Shown here: positions 34,046-46,349 of the stretch, in pieces
Layout of the letters: the number at the start of each line of letters is the position of its first letter
Position numbering within the stretch: position 1 is the stretch's first letter
Assembly: GCA_015680685.1 (NCBI GenBank)
Contig: MNCI01002249.1
Coordinates: 520,762 to 584,761, forward strand
Source of the DNA: Gnetum montanum
Taxonomy: Eukaryota; Streptophyta; Gnetopsida; Gnetales; Gnetaceae
Length of the DNA: 64,000 nt
Direction of reading: 5' to 3'
The notes under the pieces: model-generated
Told to the model about the DNA's origin: nothing
The model's input: the letters and a program-made list of their open reading frames with translations, nothing else
The model's database searches: none
Program-made: the position numbers and the translations under genes

Positions 34046-35297
34046 AAAAAATAATCCCTTGGGCTACAAGCACTCGTTATAGAACTAAAAATGTTCCCTG
34101 TAACTAAGGCCCTTCTCTCTTTCCATTCTCTCCTTATTTGTTTCGTCAGAATGGTGGTAGCTCTTGGAGAAGGCGTTCTTGTTACTTCAAGGGGATGGTT
34201 TGGCCGAATGCATTGATGTGAAGTCACTAGATGTGGTTGGTTTGAGGCCGAAGTTGGAATGAGATCTGCTGGTTCACATTAATCATGAACTACACAAGGG
34301 GCTATACACCACCTTGTTCTTGGGATTCCATTCCATTCTCTTCTCTCCATCCTTCTCTCCATTGTTCACCTCATTTCCGGTTGTATCATTAGTGTATATA
34401 TTTTGGTTGATGCATTGTTTTCTTTTTGGTAAATTATTGTGGTTAAGACTTTAACTCTTGTTCCAATTGACATTCCCAAAGCCTACGGACTCTTTGAATG
34501 TGGGTTTGTCAAGGCATTAAGGGCATGAGCCTGCTTTGGGGAGGACCCACTAATATTCCTCTTTGGTGCACCAGTTAACTTCTTTTCCCTAACATTTTTG
34601 CAATCTATTTTATTTTGTTCATTTACATCTTGACATCCATTTCATCGATGTCATAGTTGTCCCTTTTTATCTATCTTTCTTACTCTTTTTCTTTCTCCAT
34701 TCTCTTGCTATCGGAGGTTCGCGATTAGTCATGGGGGTACGGGGCCCGATTTTTTCGATTTTCTCCTAGCCCCTATTTTTTCGATTTTTTCCTAACCCCT
34801 ACACCTTCAGTAGTCATCAATATTATATCTCTAGATCCACAATTAGCCATACCACAACCCAGCCAATTGGACTTACACCGAAGTAAGGTATCGATTGCAT
34901 TGTGTTCATTTACCCTTGCTAATACAAGATTGTGTTGTGTGTGTAGATGGTGATCATACAAAAATGGATTGGATCTGGAGTGAACACTTGGAATGGAGTA
35001 GTGCTAAAGCAGCTATGAAAGGAGCAAGATCGATGACATGCTTACGGATGGACAACAAAAGGCGCAATCTTGGCGTTGGCAGCAGCAACACTTCTTTCTC
35101 TCTCTCTTTCTTAGTTGCCAACTAAGGCCTGATGTTAATGTAATAAGGTGCTCACTCTTGTTGTCATGAACACCAGTTTTGTCAAGTCTTGTAATGATGA
35201 TCCATTCACAAGTCATCCCATTAGTTTCATTTGAGTCAATAATCCCATACCTTCCTGATATTATTGTAAAGAAATTGAGGACGAGTTTTCATTTAGT

Positions 35298-35307
35298 CAT
35301 GGGGGTA
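35298..35307 (+). other. Polypurine tract of element B
   Basis: catgggggta directly before the 3' LTR start, one base different from A and C. Confidence 0.75.
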
Positions 35308-35616
35308 TGATGGGATGCGATATTACATGGGCCACGATATCGTGTATGAAATATCATGGTCGTCGCGATCTTGCATCCCTCACGATATCGTGTATGCAAT
35401 ATTGCATCCTCCCCCGCGATATCGTAGTGCGCTATCATATCTATAAATAAGAGGTGGCTCTCCCTTGTTTCCTCATCCTAGGCTAGACAGTAGGGAAACT
35501 TTGGCAGATTGATCACTCCAGAGATAGAATATTTTCCATGTGCCCGCAGTAGGAGCCCTAAAGTGAACGGATCTTTATTCGAGCAAACATTGTACCTGAA
35601 CACAAGTTTGTGTACG
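35308..35616 (+). repeat. 3' LTR of element B, first part, cut by gap
   Basis: Starts tgatgggatgcg. GATATC-like boxes start at 35319, 35336, 35350, 35367, 35384, 35398 and 35418; TATAAATA at 35442-35449 begins 24 bases after the last. It lacks the 139-bp duplication and insert of the 5' LTR. It stops at N 35617 within the R region. Confidence 0.88.
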
Positions 35617-35617
35617 N

Positions 35618-36424
35618 ATCAATTTTACATTATATTATAAGACCTTAAAAGATATATCATTTAAATAATGGATCTAGCTAGGTGACCCCATAACCTCCAA
35701 CCAACTCTATATAATATCGTGAGGTCCTATGGTGAGGGGTTATAGGATTTCTAATCATGCACTTATTATATGATTTACTATGTCCTTTGAAATAGGATGT
35801 AAGTTTATTAGCTAGAAAGTTGAATTCAAGATGGACTATGCCTAGATAATCATGGAGCCTACAACCATTTCAAAAATACCAAATACATATTAGTCTAATG
35901 ATTAAGGTGTATCAAGTATGTCCCAAATAATAATATAAGTGACAAGACTAATCTCACATAAAAACATACAAAAGATAAAAAAAAAATCTACGTAAGTTTT
36001 CATCTCACAAAGTAAACCTTTTAAAAATGACCAATTAATAAGGTTGGGAAATACATGAAAGTTTTAAGAAATATCTAGGTACCAACTAAAAACTATAGGT
36101 ATTGGGAATAGTAACATGTTATGAAGATTAGTAAATGTAGAATGATATATGAGGATCACAAATTCTATTTTCTACTTTTTTCTATTAAATGCTTTATAAG
36201 ATCATTCTATATGCATATTGATGGGTGGCGAGATACCCCTACACTCAACCATACGAATACGAGCGTAGCATGCACGATCCGGTCGAACTCCGCAGACTAA
36301 GTGCCTACACGTCTATGGAACACTTAGGGTTAATCATTCATTGTCTTCCCAGACTTACTTGTAGTTGTCACAGTGTAAGGTTAAGTAAGTCTGAGGTATA
36401 TGATTTTTATAGCTTTTTATGTTT
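35618..36424 (-). other. Contig apparently placed in reverse between two Ns
   Basis: 36219-36424 is the reverse complement of the B LTR end. 35618-35785 is the exact-looking reverse complement of 36426-36593, so this contig and the next overlap by 168 bases in opposite orientation. Reversed, it supplies the missing LTR end, the atatg duplication, and right flank that runs into the next contig. Confidence 0.85.
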
Positions 36425-36425
36425 N

Positions 36426-36593
36426 GGACATAGTAAATCATATAATAAGTGCATGATTAGAAATCCTATAACCCCTCACCATAGGACCTCACGATATTAT
36501 ATAGAGTTGGTTGGAGGTTATGGGGTCACCTAGCTAGATCCATTATTTAAATGATATATCTTTTAAGGTCTTATAATATAATGTAAAATTGAT
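36426..36593 (+). repeat. Overlap duplicated by the assembly
   Basis: Reverse complement of 35618-35785. Together with the N on each side this is best explained as one genomic segment present twice because two overlapping contigs were not merged. Confidence 0.8.
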
Positions 36594-37479
36594 TATGATA
36601 TCATAATTATGCATACTAATCTTGCTAGATGTGTCATAGGATGTTTGTGGCTGGTAGGTTATGAAGGTGATAGAGGAAGACTGAGTATGAGGTGGATATG
36701 ATTCTCAACCTTGTGCTATGATTATGTATTACAAGTATGGTATCAGTGTTGCTTGGATCATCATGTTATGAGGTCATGATGTTTAGCATGCTATGAACAT
36801 TCATATGACATGACTAGTTGATAGGAGTTATGATGTTTATATGATTCCATAAGCATGTGGTGGATAGGTTATAATGTCAATAGGATTAAATGGTAATTGG
36901 ATTGGATGTCTTGTGAGGACGTTTTGACACGTGGGTTCCTTGGTATAATATAGTTATAATATGTTTATATAATAGTTATAATATAGTTGATGATAAAATA
37001 AAAACCAAAAATAAAAATAGTTATAATATGTTTATATAATAAAAGCATAATACATTTTTCACCTTTCCTATTCTTAATCTTGTGCATCCTAGTTTATTCT
37101 TCTCTTTCATTCTCTACTAAATCTTAGCTAATTTCCATGATTTTAGGATGTTGGAAAGTTGGTGATAGGTAGACTATAGTCTTGGAGGCATGGTTGGAGT
37201 CCTAGAGGATCCAAGACTCTATTAGAGGCACTATGATATTTGTTTCCAAATTCTTTAGGTTTAATTGGTTTCCAAATTTTAGATAAGCTTATCTACTTAT
37301 CTTCTATTTTATGATTTAATATTTTTACACATATTCATGGGACTCATGATTGAATGATTAATTATTGTGTGATGTTTCAAGTATTTGGTTCATTAGAAAT
37401 TCCATATATGAGTGTTTGACTTTGATGTGTAATTACTGTGATGGATTTGATTTAGATGCATTTTATGGATCTAGATCTC
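36594..37479. other. Unrecognised sequence downstream of element B
   Basis: AT-rich, no clear coding signal. On the minus strand it may continue element H past protease, but I cannot recognise RT blocks in it. Confidence 0.4.
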
Positions 37480-37694
37480 CAATGTCTTTCCATTTGTTAT
37501 TTGTAGCCTCAAAAGCTTTTATTGGTAGTTTAGATTAGCACTGAATTGCAACAACTAATCCATAATTAAATGAACATCATAATCACCAAGATTCATCACA
37601 TGTAAGTCATTGATCCATTGTCTACCTTACAACTCTACAAGTACTCCTCTACAAATCTAATTTATGTAAATCTCATGGCCCTTAGCAAAACTAG
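37480..37694 (-). pseudogene. Protease-region fragment of gypsy element H, minus strand
   Basis: Read on the minus strand, a NLGDYDVHLIMD-like block matches the DYDVILGMDWL motif that follows the active site in many Ty3/gypsy proteases. It directly adjoins the E insertion at 37695; its upstream gag lies beyond E at 44199-45092, also minus strand. Confidence 0.5.
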
Positions 37695-38566
37695 TGTAGG
37701 AACACCTCTGCCAATTTCCTTTTGCTTTGTCCTACAAGTTGTTTTCATAGGTTTTTAGCTCTGGGAAGATGTCTTGGAAGTTCATGAGAAATCTTAGCTC
37801 TAACTAAATGTTTAATAGGAGATGTCTTAGGTCTAGAGGAGATGTCTTGACTGAATTGTAGTCTTCTTAGAGGAGACATCTTGCTAATGAGGAGACATCT
37901 TGTTGATGAGGAGATGTCTTGTGCAAGATGTCTCAGACAATGATGAAACTTCTTGGACCTTGGTGATACATCTCAATAGCATCCTAGGTTGATAGGGAGA
38001 CATCTAGGGCCACTAGGAGATGTCTCATGTAATCTAAGAAAGCTCCAACATTCCAATTTTGATGGAAAACATTTGACAAAACTTCAAATCCATTTGGGAA
38101 ATATCTAGAGAGTCATCTATAAATGATTCCTAGGATTTTGGATCTATATAATTATGTTTTGTATTCATGATTGGTAAGAGAGAAAAAGGACAGAAGATGG
38201 AGCAAGCTTTGAGAGAGGAGAGCTAAGCAAGAGAGAGTGAGTGCAACAGGTAAATATAGCTCCAAGATTGGTTTGTGGTATGTTGGTCTATGTGTTATAT
38301 TCTCTTGTATCTCACTTGTGAGTTGAGATCTCATGCTTGGGTTATCAGAGAAATTTCTATTAGTTGTGTCTTGCATTAAGAGCAACCATTGTGTGTGATA
38401 AATTTTGGATCTTTGTGGGTTGTGAGAAGTTGATTGTAATCTTCTAATTGCATTAATTGAAGATAGCTAGTTTTTCTTGTCTTCTAGCAAATAGTTTAAT
38501 CTTTGCATAATATCTAGATTTAGGATTTGAAGGTGATTATTTGTGGAGTGAACTTGGTTCAACGTT
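37695..38566 (+). repeat. 5' LTR of element E
   Basis: Starts tgtaggaacacctctgcc, paralleled by the 3' LTR at 43286. It ends just before the primer site at about 38564-38567. U3 carries about nine AGATGTCT/AGACATCT motifs between 37768 and 38030. The left flank is actag; no matching copy was found at the other end because the 3' LTR end is lost. Confidence 0.8.
37768..38030 (+). promoter_or_regulatory. AGATGTCT/AGACATCT cluster in the E 5' LTR
   Basis: About nine copies in both orientations. Those followed by C (for example near 37927 and 38023) contain TGTCTC, the classic auxin-response core; others have TGTCTT. Function is not shown. Confidence 0.45.
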
Positions 38567-38568
38567 AT

Positions 38569-38580
38569 TGGCATCAGAGC
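38569..38580 (+). other. Primer binding site of element E, initiator tRNA-Met type
   Basis: TGGCATCAGAGC differs from the plant initiator tRNA-Met complement TGGTATCAGAGC by one base. Confidence 0.8.
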
Positions 38581-38629
38581 TTAGGGTTTATTGTTATTGG
38601 ATTTTGGTTGAGGATTTTGTCAATTTTAG

Positions 38630-39800
38630 TATGAAGTTTACCTTCTAGATGATGGTTTCTTGGTTAGATGAAATCAATGCAAAGGTGGATAGGCATGTTA
38701 GTCCTACCCATATTCTGATACACAGAGGAGATGAGAATGTATGTTTATACAACTAGGTGGAGATAGAGCAAATGAAGAGGAAGGACAATCTAGCTATGGA
38801 AGTGTAGGAAACCATCAGCTAAGGATTCCAATGGAAGAAATTCCTATTTGTTGAATGAGAGATCCAAGGATTCTAATGGTGTTAAACACTTCTTCTTTGG
38901 GAAAACTTGACTAGGAATATGAGGAAAGGCTTGTCAACATATTTAGAAATGCTATGAGACTTCCATATGTGGAGTTGAAGACATTCAATGATGTAGATGA
39001 CACCAATGCTTTTGCAAGTTGGCTAAAGGTACTTGAGAAGCATTTTCAGTTGGAAGAGGTATCAGATAACTTGACGGTACCTCTTGCTAAATTCATATTA
39101 GAAGGTATGGATTCTACTTGGTGGGAAAATGATTTCTAGGATTATGAAAGATGAAGTTGTCAACCTTTCAGGGATAGGGATATGATGAAATTCTAGTTGA
39201 AGAGAAAATTTGAATAGTCTTGTTAGAGAAAAGAAACCATTATGAAGTTAAAATTCCTAAGTTAAGGTAACAAGGATGTCAAATAATTCTACATTGAATT
39301 TTGGGATCTAATTCATCAAGATAAGATAAATTGGGAAGAGTATGAACAAGCTTCAATCTTTTTAGGAGGTCTGAAAATGACATACTAGTAGGAGTTATCC
39401 TTTTCTAAGTCATAAACTCTTGATGAGACTTATGATTTGGTACTCAAGGCTAAGAAGAAACTATGTGGATGTAGAAATAAGAGCAAATAAACTTCTAAGG
39501 GGAAGAAGAAGGGATTTAAATTTGAGAAAGGATCCAATTCTAAATATAAAGACAAGAAGGGTAACCAAGATAAGAAAATTGAAAGAGGTGATGACAAGGG
39601 CAAAGCTAAGAAGAACCAAGGAAAGGGAGGTAAGGGTCATGGTAGCAACTTATCAAAAATTTAGTGTTTCAAGTGTGGAGAATGGGGATACAAGCAATGA
39701 GAATGTCCACTTCACAAGGTAGCCAATGGTAAAGATGTGAAAATCATGGAGGTGGAGAAGACATCAAGCCAAGATCTTTAGAGAGGTAATCTGAATGCTT
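38630..39800 (+). pseudogene. gag of element E
   Basis: Broken gag. The open piece 38954-39139 holds a capsid-like FNDVDDTNAFASWLKVLEKHF segment. Downstream, after frameshifts, a lysine-rich stretch leads to a zinc knuckle CFKCGEWGYKQ.EC near 39663-39710, where the usual His is Tyr-like and a TGA/TAG interrupts it. Order and lysine-rich linker are typical of Ty3/gypsy gag. Confidence 0.75.
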
Positions 39801-39829
39801 TAAAAATTAAGGATGTTTCTAAATTAAAT

Positions 39830-40430
39830 TCTTGTGCATTCATGGGGAATGTCAATAGAGGAGATCATCCTGATAGAAAATTATTATTTTGGATTAGGGC
39901 TAGTACTTTAGTTACTAGGGAATGGATTCATGTTTTGATTAATGGGTGAGCCCAAGAAAATATTATTTCTTCTAAGGTAGTTGCTAGCTTGGGTTTGGTA
40001 ACTAACCCTCATCCAAGACCATACAAGGTGCATTAGTTATCTAGAGGATTTTCCCAATAGGTGAGGGAACAATGTACCTTGAAATTTTAAATTATAAGTT
40101 TTCTAATGTTGTGAAGTATGATGTAATTACAATAGATTGTGCTTATGTAATTCTTGGTAGACCTTGGAATTTTGACAATGATGCTTAGTTTAATGAAGTA
40201 ATAAATGTGTAGAGCATTGCTAAACCTAATGAAATCCATGATTTGATTCCCATGATAGCTAAACAAGTGAGGCAACGAAATTCACTTAATGCTTCCTTAA
40301 TCCTTCTAGGAAAGAGGAAACATATTAAGAAACATGATGAAACTGGTTTTGGTTTTACTGTTATGACAATAGTTGCTACTAACCATGATGATGTGTAGGT
40401 TGAACTTCCTATAGGTGTGCTAGGCTTAAA
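39830..40430 (+). pseudogene. Protease region of element E
   Basis: A WIHVLINGXAQENIISSKVVASLGL-type stretch near 39925-39995 matches the retropepsin active-site block, but the catalytic Asp reads Asn and a stop follows. The remainder to the RT is too decayed to divide. Confidence 0.6.
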
Positions 40431-41775
40431 GGAAAAAGTTTTCAAGGTGTTTAAGGAAGAATTGGATGGACTACCATTGATGAGGAATGTACAACATTAG
40501 ATTGACTTCATCCTTGGTGCTACCATTCCTAATGAGAGAGCTTACTAGGTAGCACCAAATCAGAGAGTTGAATTGCAAAGAAAAGTAGAGGAGTTACTTG
40601 CAAATGGATTCATGAGGGAATCCATTTTACTTTGTGTAGTTTCAATAGCACTAGTGCCAAAGAAGGAAAATAATGAATGAAGGATGTACATTGATTCCAG
40701 GGCAGTGAACAGGATAACAGTGGGGTACAAGTTTCCTATTCCAAGGATGAATGATATCATTGATGTCCATCACAATGCTAAAATTTTTTAGAAAATTTTA
40801 TTTGATGAGTAGGTACCATCAAATCAAAATCAGACCTAGTGATGAGTGGAAGACATCTTTCAAAATACTAGATGCATTGTTTGAGTGGCTGGTGATGCCA
40901 TTTGGGCTCATGAATGCACATGCTACATTCATGAAATTGATTCATGATGTATTGAAGGACTTGATTGGTAAGTGTGGTATTATATTTTTTTATGATATTT
41001 TGATACATAGGTCTAATGAGGAAGAGCACTTGGATCGCTTGAGGATGATGTGTATTAAGTTGGAGGAGGTACAAATGGTGATCAATGTGAAGAAAAGTCA
41101 TTTATTCAAGAGGAAAATCACATATTTGGGAATGTGGTTTCTAAAAATTAGATTTAGATGGAAGCTACCAAGGTGAAGGCTATTAGGGATTGGCAAACTC
41201 CTAAGAATGTTGAGGAGGTAAGATCATTCCTTGATTTAGCAGGTTTTTATAAATGGTTCATTAAAAACTTTAGTGGTATTTTGTGACCTATGTTTGCTTT
41301 GTTGAATAAAAATATGGAATTTAGGTGGGATAATGAAACCCAAGGGATCTTTGACTTGTTAAAATCAAGGATTAATAGTGAACTAGTACTTGTAATTCTA
41401 GATTTTTAGAAGCTTTTCCAAATGGAGGTGGATGCAAGTGGACTTGCCATTGGTGGGGTACCTTCACAAGAAGGTAGGCCTATTGCTTTCTTTCTCAAAA
41501 ATTTGAATGAGTCAAGGAAAAAATATAGCATACATGAGAATGAGTTGTACATTATTGTTTAAGAAAGTAAGCATTGGAGGCATTACTTGTTGTCTAAAGA
41601 GTTCACTTTGGTGATGGATCACAAAGCACTTCAATTTCTAAACTCACAAAAGAAGTTGAATGCAAAACACATTAAGTGGGTTGGATAGTTACATGAATTC
41701 AATTTTGTGTTAAAGCACAAAATTGGGAAAACCAATGTGGTGGTTGATGCATTATCTAGGGTGCATGTGATAATT
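40431..41775 (+). pseudogene. Reverse transcriptase and RNase H of element E
   Basis: RT blocks seen: ELLANGFMRES near 40587-40620, ALVPKKENNE.RMYIDSRAVNRITV near 40648-40722, and IIFFYDILIHRSNEEEHLDRL near 40979-41040, where the first catalytic Asp of the YxDD block is lost. The RNase H part has DASGLAIGGV (41432-41460), YSIHENELY near 41526-41550 and MDHKALQFL near 41615-41640. Frames shift between 40760 and 41170. Confidence 0.85.
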
Positions 41776-43250
41776 TCAGCATACTTAATGTGGAAGGTAT
41801 GGGTGATTTTGCTTCTTTGTATGAGCATGATGTTGACTTTGGACAAGTTTGGAGGAGACTCAAAGATCCATTGATGAATAAGATAGACTAATGGAGGGAC
41901 TATCATATTCAAGATAAACTATTATTTAAGAATGGAAAGGTAGGTCTTTCTAATTGTGATTTTAGAAAAAATATTTTGTTTGAAAAGCATTGTAGTGGCA
42001 TGATAGGTTACATGAATAGGAGTAAAATAATGGAACTTATGGGTAGGTACTATTTTTGGCCTCATATGGCAACAGAAGTTTGAAAATTTTTGAAGGAGGG
42101 CTTGAATTTTTAGAAGTTCAAAGCAGGTAAAGGTATTGATGAACACTATATGCCTTTGCCAATTCCCAAAGGTACATGGAAAAGTATGTTAGTGGACTTT
42201 GTGAGTGGTATTCCAAAGACCAAGAGTGAGAACGATGCAGTTTTTGTTATTATGGATAGGTTCTCCAAGATGTCACATTTTATTCCATGTAAGAGGATGA
42301 GTGATGCTTCTCATGTGACAAATCTATTTTTCTACCATGTTATGAAGTTGCATGGTATTCCTTTGAATATTTTTAGTGATAGAGACTCCAAGTTTACAAG
42401 TCATTTTTGGAGGTCCCTTTGGAATATTTTAGGAACAAATTTGAATTTTTCTAGTGCATATCATCCATAATTTGATGGCCAAATGAAGGTGGTGAATAAA
42501 GCCTTGCTAAACATATTGAGATGTTTGTGTGATGGACAACCAAATAGGAGAAAAAATTGTTGTGTCATGCTAAGTTTTCATATAATAATGCTTTTCATGT
42601 TGCTATTGGGAAAAGCCCATTTGAGATGAACTATGGGTTTTTATCTAAATATGGTAGACACTTTGAAGAGCTTTGATGATGAAGCTTAACTTAGTGTTGA
42701 TTTTATGAAAGAGATGAGAGATATTCATGCACAAGTAAAATCAAATCTAAAGAAGAAAATTGAAGAGAGAGTCCTCAAGAGGAATGAGGGAAAACAAAAG
42801 CCTAATTTTTCTATTGGTAACTTGGTTTGGAGGCACTTGAAGAAGAAGTAGTTTAGAGGTGTTAACTTATCCAAATTGAAAGCCAAGAAGATGGGGCCTT
42901 TCAAAAAAAAGGCTAAGATTAATGATAATTCTTTTGAGATTGAATTACCAAATGATGTTGGTATGTCATTTGTGTTTAATGTTTTAGATGTTATACACTA
43001 TCATGAACTAGTTAATAAGAAGATCATACAGGATAGTATCAATGAGTTGAAGTGGGCTATTGGTTAGTCCAAGCCTTCAATGGAGAGGAAGGAAATTGTA
43101 CTCAAGTGGAGGGAAGCTTCTAGTACTTGAAGAGTTAAGAGGCATGCATAGGTGATCCACAAGGAGGAGAAATTTACTAATGATGTTGTATGGGTCCATG
43201 AGACCAAACTTTTTAAGTGGGAAATCACTTCTACCCCTATTCCATTGTTC
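41776..43250 (+). pseudogene. Integrase of element E
   Basis: The open piece 42150-42470 carries VDFVSGIP, FVIMDRFSKMSHFIPC and SDRDSKFTSHFW, covering the first two catalytic Asp. The Glu block reads DGQMKVVN near 42472-42500, with Glu changed to Lys. The C-terminal piece 42876-43067 has the FVFNVLDVIHYHEL motif found in the integrase C-terminal domain of many gypsy elements. No clear chromodomain follows. Confidence 0.85.
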
Positions 43251-43267
43251 ATTGAAGTTCACTTTTT

Positions 43268-43285
43268 AAAGGGTGGGAGAGTTGG
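43268..43285 (+). other. Polypurine tract of element E
   Basis: A purine-rich run (aaagggtgggagag) ends just before the 3' LTR start. Confidence 0.65.
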
Positions 43286-44198
43286 TGTAGGAACACCTCT
43301 CTTGATTCCCTTTTTCTTTGTCATAAAAGTTGTTTTTATAGGTTTTTAGCTCTAAAACGATGTCTTGAAAGTCCACGAGATATCTTGGCTAAGACTGGAG
43401 GTTTAATAGAAGATATCTCATGTGCGGATGAGATGTCTTGGCCAAATTGCAGTCTTCTTAGAGGAGACATCTTGCTGATGAGGAGATGTCTTATGCAAGA
43501 CATCTCAAGTAATGGTGAGATGTATTGGACCTTGGTGAGATGTCTCAAATATAGGTGAGACATCTCACACTCATATGAGATGTCTCATACTCATGTGAGA
43601 CATCTCACTAGCATTCTAGGTTGATAGGGAGACTTCTAAGGCCACCAAGAGATATCTTGTGTGATTTGGTAAAGCTCCAACATCACAGTTTCAATGGGAA
43701 ACATTTGATAAAAATATTTATCCATGTGGGAAATATCTAGAGAGTCATTTAGGAAAGATTCCTAGGGTTTTGGATCTATATAATCATGTTTTGTATCCAT
43801 GCTTGGCAAGAGAGAAAGAAGGTAGAAGATGGAGGAAGCTTTGAGAGTGGAGAGCTAAGCAAGAGAAAGTGGATGAGCACATCAAGTGAGTGCAATCAGT
43901 GATTGTAGCTCCAAGATTAGCTTGTAATGTGTTGATCTATGTATTCTATTCCCTAATATCTCACTTGTGAGTTGAGATCTCATTTTTGGGTTGTCAAAGA
44001 GATTTCTATTGGTTGTGTCTTGCATTGAATCATTTCAATATGATAGATATTGGGTGTTTGTGGGTTGTGAGAACTTAATTGTAATTTTCTAATTGCAGTA
44101 ATTGAAAATAGCTACATTTTCTTTTCCTCTAGAAAATAGTTTTGTCTTTGCATAAAATCTAAATGTAGTCTTTGAAGATGATTATTTGTGAAGTGAAC
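43286..44198 (+). repeat. 3' LTR of element E
   Basis: Begins tgtaggaacacctctctt, parallel to 37695. U3 has at least eight AGATGTCT/AGACATCT motifs between 43431 and 43608, alternating in orientation around 43540-43608. Similarity to the 5' LTR stops after gaagtgaac at 44198, so the last bases and the target duplication were deleted. Confidence 0.8.
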
Positions 44199-45092
44199 CT
44201 CCTCCAAAAACTTATCAACAACATGGGAGGAATATCTAAGATATAATGCTAGGGCCTATGAATGAATGACTAGCACTAGGATCAAATAAAACTAATTTAT
44301 AAAGATATAAAATCATGCCTCCTATCTTCATAATAGTATTAGACTACACATCCAACCCTTCTTATCCACATGTATAACAGTTTGGATAGTTCCTTTGGAG
44401 ATTCCTTGGCTAGTCACATTAGAATCATATAAGATAACCTCTGTAATTTGTAGAAGGAGAAACATCATTGAATGCTAACTACTTCCTATCACTACCATCA
44501 CCATGATCATGACATCATACGAAAGCTTTCTTGGAGGGTCATGATCATCCTCAAGATGTGGTTCCCACCTTTTTCTTAGCTTGCATCCCTCTTGTGTAGC
44601 ATTCTCTATGATACTTCTTTTTAGATCCATAGCCACTCAACACACATCATCGTATGAAGTGAGGTGGAGAGGTAACATATGATGCTTTAGGATTGGATGA
44701 AGTCCTCTTGCAAATTATCTTACATTATCCCAAGCATCCATAGGCTTAGTAACATAAGCATTAAGCTTAGCAAAAGGGATGTCATAATTAGTCATTGTTC
44801 TCCTACCATGGTATAATTGGCAAAACTCTTCCTTCACTTGCACATACTTAGTGGAGATATGTTGGCAAATAAAGAAAACTAAGAAATTTATCTACAAGAC
44901 CTAATATATTATTAATTCCTTAGCTTTCTCCTTATACATTCACCAACATTTAGTAGTATTAGTGATTTGGTATGTTGCAAGTCTAGTTTGCTAAGTTGGT
45001 TCAACCCATTAAGTCAAATACCTTTCTTAGCTTCTCCAACCACTCTATAGCTATAGTGGGATCCTTTATGTAAAAAAAAAATTGGAGGATCT
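44199..45092 (-). pseudogene. gag of gypsy element H, C-terminal part, minus strand
   Basis: On the minus strand, starting at 45092: a KDPTIAIEWLEKLRKVFDLM block, then VKEEFCQLYHGRRTMTNYDIPFAKLNAYV and a FARGLHPILKHHM block. These are hallmarks of Ty3/gypsy gag (EWL..L.K.F, FxxLxQGxMSVxEY, F..GL). The C-terminal side is cut by element E; the N-terminal side by element F at 45093. Confidence 0.75.
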
Positions 45093-46250
45093 TCTTGATC
45101 TTTTGGTATGTCAAAATGTTAAGGAAAATGGAGTATAAGGATGATTGTGTGGTTGTGTTTATAGGAGCAAGAGCAAAGGACTCAAGGACTCACAAGCAAA
45201 TTCAGGATCACAAGGACTTAAGGGAGCATGGAAAAATACAAAGAATTTAAGAAAAATATGTCTATTTTTGTTGAGGATGATTCTTGGATGTTTTGGAATG
45301 TTTTGAAGTATTTCTAGCTCATTTTGATGAGTCTAGGAGGTTATATGGGGACTTTTTTGGGGGCATTTGGGGGCTTCCAACATTAAAATAAGTAATTTCA
45401 TTTTTGGCCTCTGTAGAAGAGACATCTCTCCCATGCCAAAGACATATTTTCAACAGGTAGCAGAGGTGAAGATGTCTCTGCAAAAGAGTAGAAGTATTTT
45501 CATAAACAAAGATGTCTTGCTAGAATTAAGACCTATTTCAAAAAGTCATCTTTTCCAGACAAAGACATCTTCCCAGAATAGAAGGTAAATATAGAAAGAC
45601 ATTTCAGGCACAAAGAAGACATCTTCAATGATCATTAGTGACTATTGGCTAGCCATTGTATGAGTTCAAAGATGGATTTGGAAACATGAAAACTATAAGA
45701 AGACATCATATGCATTGGGAAATATACAAGCTTGTGTACAATCATTGTCTAATCATTTTTCTATCATTGTAATCACTATTACTCTTCATTGTATCATCAT
45801 TTGTTCATTATAAAGTGTGTTGTACCTCAAAGTACAAGGATCAAAAAACTAAATTACATTCATCCCTTGTAATTTTTGTTCTCTTTTTTCCTTGTGGGGT
45901 TGATGTGCTTCTTGCTGGAATGCATCTTGCTTGAGCTTGTTGGGATCTTATGAAATTGAGTGATTGGTGTTGTGGCACAACACTTTAGAGTAAAGCTTAA
46001 GATTGTAAAAGTTGTGGAATCCTAGAAACCATATTCCAAGCTTGAAAGGACCTTGCAGGGTTGAGTGGTTAGTGTTGTAGAATAATACTCTAGAGTGGGG
46101 CTTGAAGATTGTATAGGGTGTGGATTCTTCAAACCACATTTGAGAGCAATAAATTCTAGAGGTGTGCTTGCGATCTACCCTCTAAGTGTGGACTACCCAA
46201 GTCAGGGAACCATGCTTCATCAATTGCTATGCTTAATTCCTATTTCACAT
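45093..46250 (+). repeat. 5' LTR of copia element F (end approximate)
   Basis: Aligns with the 3' LTR from 49598: shared tttgtatgtcaaaatgttaagg start, gagcatggacaaa block, and the end block ttctagaggtgtgcttgcgatctaccctc near 46152. It carries six AGATGTCT/AGACATCT-like motifs between 45420 and 45625. The second base is C in place of G of TG. The end is uncertain because no clean primer site follows. Confidence 0.75.
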
Positions 46251-46349
46251 CTGCTATAAAGGTAAGTCTCTCATTTCCTTCCTTACATTTAGAAATAAAG
46301 AAAACTTTACTTGTAAAGTTGATAAAACTCATAACAATATGAATGATGT

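Larger units (their letters stand above)
28460..36424 (+). mobile_element. Element B: gypsy element lacking RT, RNase H and integrase
   Basis: Left target duplication atatg is at 28460-28464, the 5' LTR at 28465-29790, tRNA-Asp primer site, gag, protease, then a direct join to the last few codons of pol and the 3' non-coding region, and a 3' LTR from 35308. The 3' LTR is broken by gaps and its end lies in the inverted contig 35618-36424. Read in reverse, that contig gives the LTR end followed by atatg, matching the left duplication. Same lineage as A and D; its gag is the best preserved of the set. Confidence 0.88.

Noticed and set aside
36225-36533. 102-residue frame MARYPYTQPYEYERS and its minus-strand twin at 29554-29784
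   Set aside because: Both are the LTR U5 read in reverse; one even spans an assembly N.
35618-36593. Large inverted repeat as a real genomic palindrome
   Set aside because: N on both sides, LTR length and the atatg duplication all favour a reversed, unmerged contig.
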